DNA of 64,000 bases, taken from contig OX621255.1 of the NCBI GenBank assembly GCA_951640165.1, forward strand, positions 7,192,001-7,256,000, given 5' to 3'. The notes under the pieces are model-generated. The model saw only the letters and a list, made by a program, of their open reading frames with translations, ran no database searches and was not told where the DNA came from. This document shows positions 58,788-64,000 of the stretch, in pieces (position 1 is the stretch's first letter; the number at the start of each line of letters is the position of its first letter). A program made the position numbers and the translations under genes. The DNA is from Pseudoips prasinana (taxonomy: Eukaryota; Arthropoda; Insecta; Lepidoptera; Nolidae).

Positions 58788-59210
58788 GATTGGAAAAAAT
58801 TGTGACGAGATAATAGGTGATGATGACCCACTTTCCTTCAGTCACGCTTTCAACTTAGCACATTCTCTGTAGACACGAACGTCCTGATTGTCATTGAGTT
58901 ATCTGCGCCAACCTTCAGCGGTGACATAATGAACCTTTGTTATCAGTCATTACGTTACATTACTCATTCGTTAGTGCTCCACTTGCGGTAACGTGATATG
59001 AACGCAGCACATTTAGCGAATGGAATGTTACGACCTTGTTTTCAAAACCTAAAGACACAAACGGGCCATTTTTGTCAGAGCGTTAAGACCTTGAATTCCC
59101 GAGGAAATTGTTAAAAAAGCCCGTCATTAAAGACAGCTAAAACCATCCGAAAAGAGAGAGAGTTCTACCAACAACGCCCCGTTGCCAAGCGATGGGGACC
59201 TCACAGTAAG

Positions 59211-59379
59211 GGCGTCTTGAGTGGGTTCTTAAACGCCTTAGTGCCGATTTCACCGTCAAAATTAAACGCGATCAATTGACGCTAAACTCGGTTCAGCTTC
59301 CTGTAACTGAGTTTAGCGTCCATTGATCGCGTTTAATGTTGACGGTGAAATCGGCTCTTAAGAACCCACTCAAGACGCC
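59211..59379. mobile_element. Foldback MITE, ~78-bp arms
   Basis: GGCGTCTTGAGTGGGTTCTT pairs with AAGAACCCACTCAAGACGCC; the arms continue through 'GCCGATTTCACCGTCA' and 'AACGCGATCAATTGACGC' to a short loop near 59296. Single copy in the window; a partial echo 'CAAGAACCCACTCAAGAA' follows at 59382. Confidence 0.8.
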
Positions 59380-59689
59380 ACGCAAGAACCCACTCAAGAA
59401 AACCAATCCATTAATTGGTTTTTCTTTTTATGACAAGACCTTAAGAACCTATGCACACCACGTTTTTTTTAAAACACCCGTTTTAACCTGCAGAACAGTT
59501 TGTTTTTATTTGTATCGATACAAACGCGATGCTAACGCGCATGTGTATCGCTACAAACGCGCGAAAACGGCGCGGTGTGCATAGGCCCTAACAGTTAACC
59601 TATGAAATGTTCACTGGTTTACCGGGTTGTAGAACGTGGGCTGAAGCTATCGATTTAGGGGATAATGATGGACTTATTACTGTCCCTCT

Positions 59690-59960
59690 GCAAGGCAAAG
59701 GCATTCTCTCACAATGAGAGGTCATAGACCGAAACCACCACGCTGATCAAGTTCGGGTTGGCAGACTGCACAACATCAAGAACGTTTTTGGTGAATTCTC
59801 AGGCATGCCGGTTTCCTCACGATGTTTTCCTTCGCCGTTTGATGTACGATATCATTAAGTTCTAATACACCCGTGAATTTGAAATATCAGTGTTGGTGGT
59901 GTGTTGAATTCGAGACCACTGACTTCACAGTCCAACGATTTAACCACAATCTCGATAATT
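59690..59960 (+). repeat. Common lepidopteran LINE/SINE segment
   Basis: 'GCCGGTTTCCTCACGATGTTTTCC'-type sequence with 'TTCGCCGTTTGATGTACGAT' and a reverse tRNA-like 'GAATTCGAGACCACTGACTT' block are well known from lepidopteran repeats. Confidence 0.55.
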
Positions 59961-60459
59961 AACAGTACGAGAAATAGTCAGATATCGGCCTTTTATAGTA
60001 AGTATATTATGTAAGTTAACTCCGATGATACAAGTAAAGGAAGTTAATCTTTAAAGTGGACTAAAATTATAACATCAATTCAATTAACTGATTGTACTAC
60101 CTAGCGATAAGGCTGCCATTTGTTTGTACAAATGGTTTTCCTTATTTGTCGAAAGAAATAGTTTTGTAGAAATTTAATTATGTCGTTATATATTAGTCAC
60201 AGTTTCATTCCTGATAGTGAGAGGTCATTTGGTAGCAGATACTATATGAGTGTAGCCGATTAGGGAACGCGATACGGTGAGATACGAAGTGGCCTTGTCT
60301 ATGAGCTAGGATGGTAATTGCATTCAATGTGCATCTAGTTGACTGTGACATTTAATTCCATACTGTCCAGCGCAGTATTCCATTATTCACAGTACTAGCA
60401 ATTTGCTTGTAAAACGAGTGGTCATTAACAAGTTTTTAATGAACACTGTCTGTCTCTAT

Positions 60460-60773
60460 CATCTATACTTAGATATAATAAAATCGTAGAAAAGTCAAAA
60501 CTGTACATTGAATATATTTTAAAAAGGATACTTGGGGCGTGATCTATATACGATATCGAAGCCAAAAGTATAGTTTTTAGAATTTTTGTCTGTTTGTCTG
60601 TAAGTATGTCCGAGCTAAACTCAAAAAGTACTGCATTGATTTACTTCAAATTTTGCATGAATATTACTAACTACTAAGAGGTCGGGTCAACATATAGGCT
60701 ACATATTATCACGAGAGGAGCTGTGATAATTTATAAAATTTAACGCGGGTAAAACCGCGGGGTACAGTTAGTA
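60460..60773 (+). mobile_element. Helitron-like element, long subfamily, plus strand
   Basis: Starts near ATCTATACTTAGATATAAT, 'CAAAAAGTACTGCATTGATT', ends 'AACGCGGGTAAAACCGCGGG' GTACAGTTAGT (CTAG changed to TTAG). Confidence 0.65.
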
Positions 60774-60949
60774 ACCATAATATTAATACGTGAAACAAAC
60801 ACTTTGTATCCCTTTTTACGAAAATTGCGTGGATGGAGGAGTATAAAATATGGAACAGTTAAAGATCACATGGAGAAGGTGTGCAGCAAGCTAATATTTT
60901 TATGTACAAACTGAGTGTCAAACACCGAGAACAGATTAATATAATAATA

Positions 60950-61058
60950 TCCTAAGAAATTATTTACACACGACCATCTGATCACAAACTAAGCAGAGCT
61001 TGTACTTTGGAAACCAGATAACTGATATACTAATTTTCTTTTGTAAATATATACTTAT
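60950..61058 (-). repeat. Family-A SINE tail, truncated by a Helitron-like element
   Basis: 'ACGACCATCTGATCACAAAC', 'GCAGAGCTTGTACTTTGGAA', then the Helitron-like end at 61059. Confidence 0.6.
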
Positions 61059-61456
61059 ACTAGCTGTGCCCCGCGGTTTTACCCGCGTTAATCTTTATAA
61101 AATATGGCCTATGTGTTATCCTAACTATAAAAATTAGCCTATGTTCTTTCTCAGGGTCTAGACCATCTGTATACCAAATTTCATTCAAATCCGTTTAGTC
61201 GTTTTGGCGTGAAAGAGTAACAGACAGACAGACAGACAGAGTTACTTTCGCATTTATAATATTAGTTAGGATAATCTTTATAAAATATGGCCTATGTGTT
61301 ATCCTAACTATAAAAATTAGCCTATGTTCTTTCTCAGGGTCTAGACCATCTGTATACCAAATTTCATTCAAATCCGTTTAGTCGTTTTGGCGTGAAAGAG
61401 TAACAGACAGACAGACAGACAGAGTTACTTTCGCATTTATAATATTAGTTAGGATA
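61059..61456 (-). mobile_element. Helitron-like element with a 183-bp internal tandem duplication
   Basis: The body from about 61090 to 61272 is repeated at 61273-61455 with almost no change ('TATGGCCTATGTGTTATCCT', 'GGGTCTAGACCATCTGTATA', a (CAGA)n run, 'TTCGCATTTATAATATTAGT'). Only the first unit has the CTAG/hairpin end, so this is a tandem duplication of one end rather than two insertions. Confidence 0.8.
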
Positions 61457-61564
61457 GATAAATTATTTGTCTTCAATGGCTATAGTCTTTGACAATAGAA
61501 CCTTAAATTCATTTTCTATCAATATAGTAGTTAAATGTAGGTAAACAAATAAATATCTTAGGTC

Positions 61565-61760
61565 AAACACACTGCCATCTGAATCCAAAATAGGCAGATC
61601 CTGTACTATGAGAACCAGACAAGTGACAACTGATAAACGAACTCATTTATTTATAAATTCATACGTACCTACATATTATAGATAAATTACACCCGGTGCC
61701 TCTGGCTGAGCAGTCAAGGTCAAAACCACTAGACCACCAGGCCAGTTTTTTATTATTATA
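61565..61760 (-). repeat. tRNA-headed SINE, minus strand
   Basis: 'CACTGCCATCTGAATCCAAA', 'GATCCTGTACTATGAGAACC' and, at the head, minus-strand 'GGCCTGGTGGTCTAGTGGTT'. Confidence 0.55.
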
Positions 61761-61764
61761 TTAA

Positions 61765-62080
61765 ACTAGCTGTGTCCGCGACTTCGTCCGCGTGTTAATT
61801 AGTTTATTTAGTTTTTTTTGTAAAATAAAAGACTTTTTCTAAAATAAAAGTAGCCTAAGTTACTCCTTATTACATCAGCTACCTGTCAATAAAAGTCCCG
61901 TCAAAATCGGTCCAGCCATTTCAGAGATTAGCCGGAACAAACAGACAGACAGACAGACAAAAATTGAAAAAATGTTATTTTGGTGTAGGTACCGCATATA
62001 TATTCATATTAATGTAGTAAAAACCGGTTATTTCAATATAACAAACAGACACTCCAATTTTATTTATTTGTATAGATTGC
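61765..62080 (-). mobile_element. Helitron-like element, 'CTGTGTCCGCGACTTCGTCC' type
   Basis: 'ACTAGCTGTGTCCGCGACTT' CGTCCGCG at the 3' end, 'CAAAATCGGTCCAGCCATTT', a (CAGA)n run and 'TTTATTTGTATAGATT' at the other end. Confidence 0.6.
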
Positions 62081-62143
62081 GTAATGGTAATACAGCATCT
62101 TATTTACATATATGATATGTTTGTTAACTACTTTTTATTTTAG

Positions 62144-62283
62144 TGTACATACGCCAGCACATCAAGCTACCCCAATCTGTCAAATTTCCCCAATTGAAAG
62201 CGAACCTTAGACTTATGTGATAAAGTTGAAAAAGAATAAAAGAAATTTGACAGATTTGGGTAGCTGGATGTGCTGGCGTCTGT
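62144..62283. mobile_element. ~140-bp MITE, GTACAGACGCC-type ends (copy 4)
   Basis: Left end GTACATACGCCAGCACATC, right end ATGTGCTGGCGTCTGTA; each end has small changes. Confidence 0.75.
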
Positions 62284-62659
62284 AATATTTTAATATACCA
62301 TATTTTGTTGAACCATTTGCGGCATTAGTTAAATTCATCTCTATCCATTCAAATGTTGTCTGGAAGGAAATTGAACGCCGAAAATATATTTTTTTGTGTT
62401 CAATAAAGTGAATTCTATTTTATTTATATATTTTTTTATTATAATATTGTCTATTCACGACTACTAAGTGGCAAAGGCAAACTCGTTTAATTCAACCGAT
62501 AATGATATTCTCATGTAGTTCAAACAAATGGTGCCAGACAGCAAATAAAAACAGACTCAAAACTCGGTAGTTATTATCGCAATGTATTAAACGTTCACCT
62601 ACAACGTTGTTTATTAAATAATTCAGAAAAAGATAGACGAACCATACGTCCCCACACGT

Positions 62660-62948
62660 GCTAAACACGTGGCATACAAGTTTAAAGTCATCGTTTATTG
62701 ATCGGCAGCAATATTACGTTAAGACTATTCAATGTTATCATATTGTATAGTCGTACTACCTACTGTCTACCATTACATTAATTAAGCAGTCAATAAAACG
62801 CCATGCTAAACACGTGGCATACAAATTTAAAGTCATCGTTTATTGATCGGCAGCAATATTACGTTAAGGCTATTCAATGTTATCATATTGTATAGTCGTA
62901 CTACCTACTGTCTACCATTACATTAATTAAGCAGTCAATAAAACGCCA
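62660..62948 (+). repeat. 145-bp tandem duplication
   Basis: 'GCTAAACACGTGGCATACAA' to 'CAGTCAATAAAACGCCA' occurs at 62660-62803 and 62805-62948, differing at about two positions. Recent duplication in unique-looking sequence. Confidence 0.88.
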
Positions 62949-62991
62949 AGGTGATAAGTATTTATTTTCAAATACATGTTCTCGATTATAA

Positions 62992-63166
62992 TCACACTAA
63001 TATAATAAAGGCGAAAGTTTGTGAGTGTGTATGTTTGTTACTTCTTCACGTGTAAACGGCTGGAGCGATTTTTATAAAATTTGGTATGGAGTTAGCTGAC
63101 ATCCTGGATTAACACATAGGCTATAATTTATGAAGTTTAACGCGGGTAAAACCGCGAGGCACAGCC
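62992..63166 (+). mobile_element. Helitron-like element, plus strand
   Basis: TCACACTAATATAATAAAGG start, 'CTGGAGCGATTTTTATAAAA', 'AACGCGGGTAAAACCGCGAG' then GCACAGCC without CTAG. Confidence 0.65.
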
Positions 63167-63414
63167 ACACCCCTGTCGTATTAAAAGTCTGTTAAACTTC
63201 TCTAACCTCCCGATAATCTGCAGTGAGCTCTTAAAATTAGCAGAATATTTATTTCATTGGAGTAAAAGATAAAACCTGCCACGGACTTCGATGGTGTTGC
63301 GTTGAAATCCGCAAAAGAAAAAAAAAGTTTGTTTTGATTAAAATTTACAATCTTATTAGAATGGACGCTACGTTTTGAGTATTTGCTGTATAAAAATAGT
63401 TTATTTTGATAAAG

Positions 63415-63870
63415 GCCGGTTGACGTGGTTGGTAAATGCATGCCTTTGACGCCGCAAGTTCGATTCCCACCCAGGATAGATATTTGTGTGCATGAACATG
63501 TCTGTTTGTCCTCAGTCTGTGTGTAATTATCTATATAAGTATGTATTTACAAAAGAAAAGTAGTATATATAATATATCAGTTATCTGGTTTCCATCGTAC
63601 AAGCTCTGCTTAGTTTGGGATCAATGGTCGTGTGTGTATAATGTCCCAGGATATTATTATTATTATTTAAATATTTTCTAACAAAGTATAAACATGATAA
63701 TCTATACTCTATGCAGATATTACAAACATAAGTATGTATTTACTAAAGAAAAGTAATATGTACACATATATCACGTATATCAGTTATCTGTTTTCCATCG
63801 TACAAGCTCTGCTTGGTTTGGGATCAATGGTCGTGTGTGTATAATGTCCCAGGATATTATTATTATTATT
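63415..63870 (+). repeat. Family-A SINE plus a tandem copy of its tail
   Basis: Full SINE 63415-63665 ('GGTTGACGTGGTTGGTAAAT' head, B box GTTCGATTCCC) is followed at about 63715-63870 by a second tail ('AAGTATGTATTTACTAAAGA', 'CATCGTACAAGCTCTGCTTG', 'TCAATGGTCGTGTGTGTATA', ATT repeats). Confidence 0.7.
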
Positions 63871-63940
63871 AGTGTTCGTAGGCTACCTGCTAACCAGGGC
63901 GGATGAGTATAATAAACTGACTACGGTAGTCAATTTATTA

Positions 63941-64000
63941 TCCTACTAATATTATAAACGTGAAAGATTGTAAGTATGGATGGATGTTTGTTACTCTTTC
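63941..64000 (+). mobile_element. Helitron-like element, 5' end, runs off the window
   Basis: TCCTACTAATATTATAAACG and 'GTTTGTTACTCTTTC' are the standard 5' end. Confidence 0.65.

Noticed and set aside
57530..64000. Upstream exons of SLC25A1
   Set aside because: No minus-strand segment resembling the first carrier repeat was seen; they probably lie beyond the window.

Overview
This is repeat-rich nuclear DNA from an insect, almost certainly a moth or butterfly (Lepidoptera). The evidence is AT-rich sequence, short exons with GT-AG introns, genes many kilobases apart, and many interspersed repeats typical of lepidopteran genomes: tRNA-headed SINEs, Helitron-like elements ending in CTAG next to a CGCGG hairpin, the 'GGCCAAGTGCGAGTC' family, and foldback MITEs. 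No CRISPR array, bacterial operon or plasmid feature is present. The species cannot be fixed from the sequence.

Five host genes are supported. (1) 7581-15106, minus: a WSCD-family sulfotransferase-like membrane protein, rebuilt here from five phase-consistent exons (293 aa). (2) 17804-19489, minus: CNOT10, a CCR4-NOT subunit, as one uninterrupted 561-codon ORF. (3) 24384-25016, minus: POP4/Rpp29, the p29 subunit of RNase P/MRP, single exon. (4) 29667-41631, plus: an aldo-keto reductase with six phase-0 exons (307 aa), a complete D-Y-K-H catalytic tetrad, and a TATA/initiator promoter at 29488-29520. A decayed second copy of its last exon follows. (5) 54667-57528, minus: the last three exons of the mitochondrial citrate carrier SLC25A1; its 5' exons were not found and probably lie beyond the right edge. 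These are unrelated housekeeping or metabolic genes and do not form a pathway.

Layout: 0-7.5 kb is repeats, including a ~357-bp tandem array and a hAT-like MITE with an 8-bp target duplication. 7.6-15.1 kb is the WSCD gene; its third intron carries a ~412-bp satellite array organised as ~825-bp dimers that reaches almost to the splice donor. 15-25 kb holds CNOT10 and POP4 separated by TEs. 25-29.5 kb is a graveyard of non-LTR retrotransposons. 29.5-42 kb is the aldo-keto reductase, with introns full of SINEs, Helitrons and foldbacks. 42-54.6 kb is intergenic, with fragments of CR1/L2-like and endonuclease-type retroelements. 54.6-57.5 kb is SLC25A1. 57.5-64 kb is intergenic repeats.

No clearly new biological system was found. 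The most unusual items are the intronic higher-order satellite abutting a splice donor, the duplicated terminal exon of the reductase, several nested insertions with readable target sites, and a ~1-kb element with long, partly duplicated inverted repeats.
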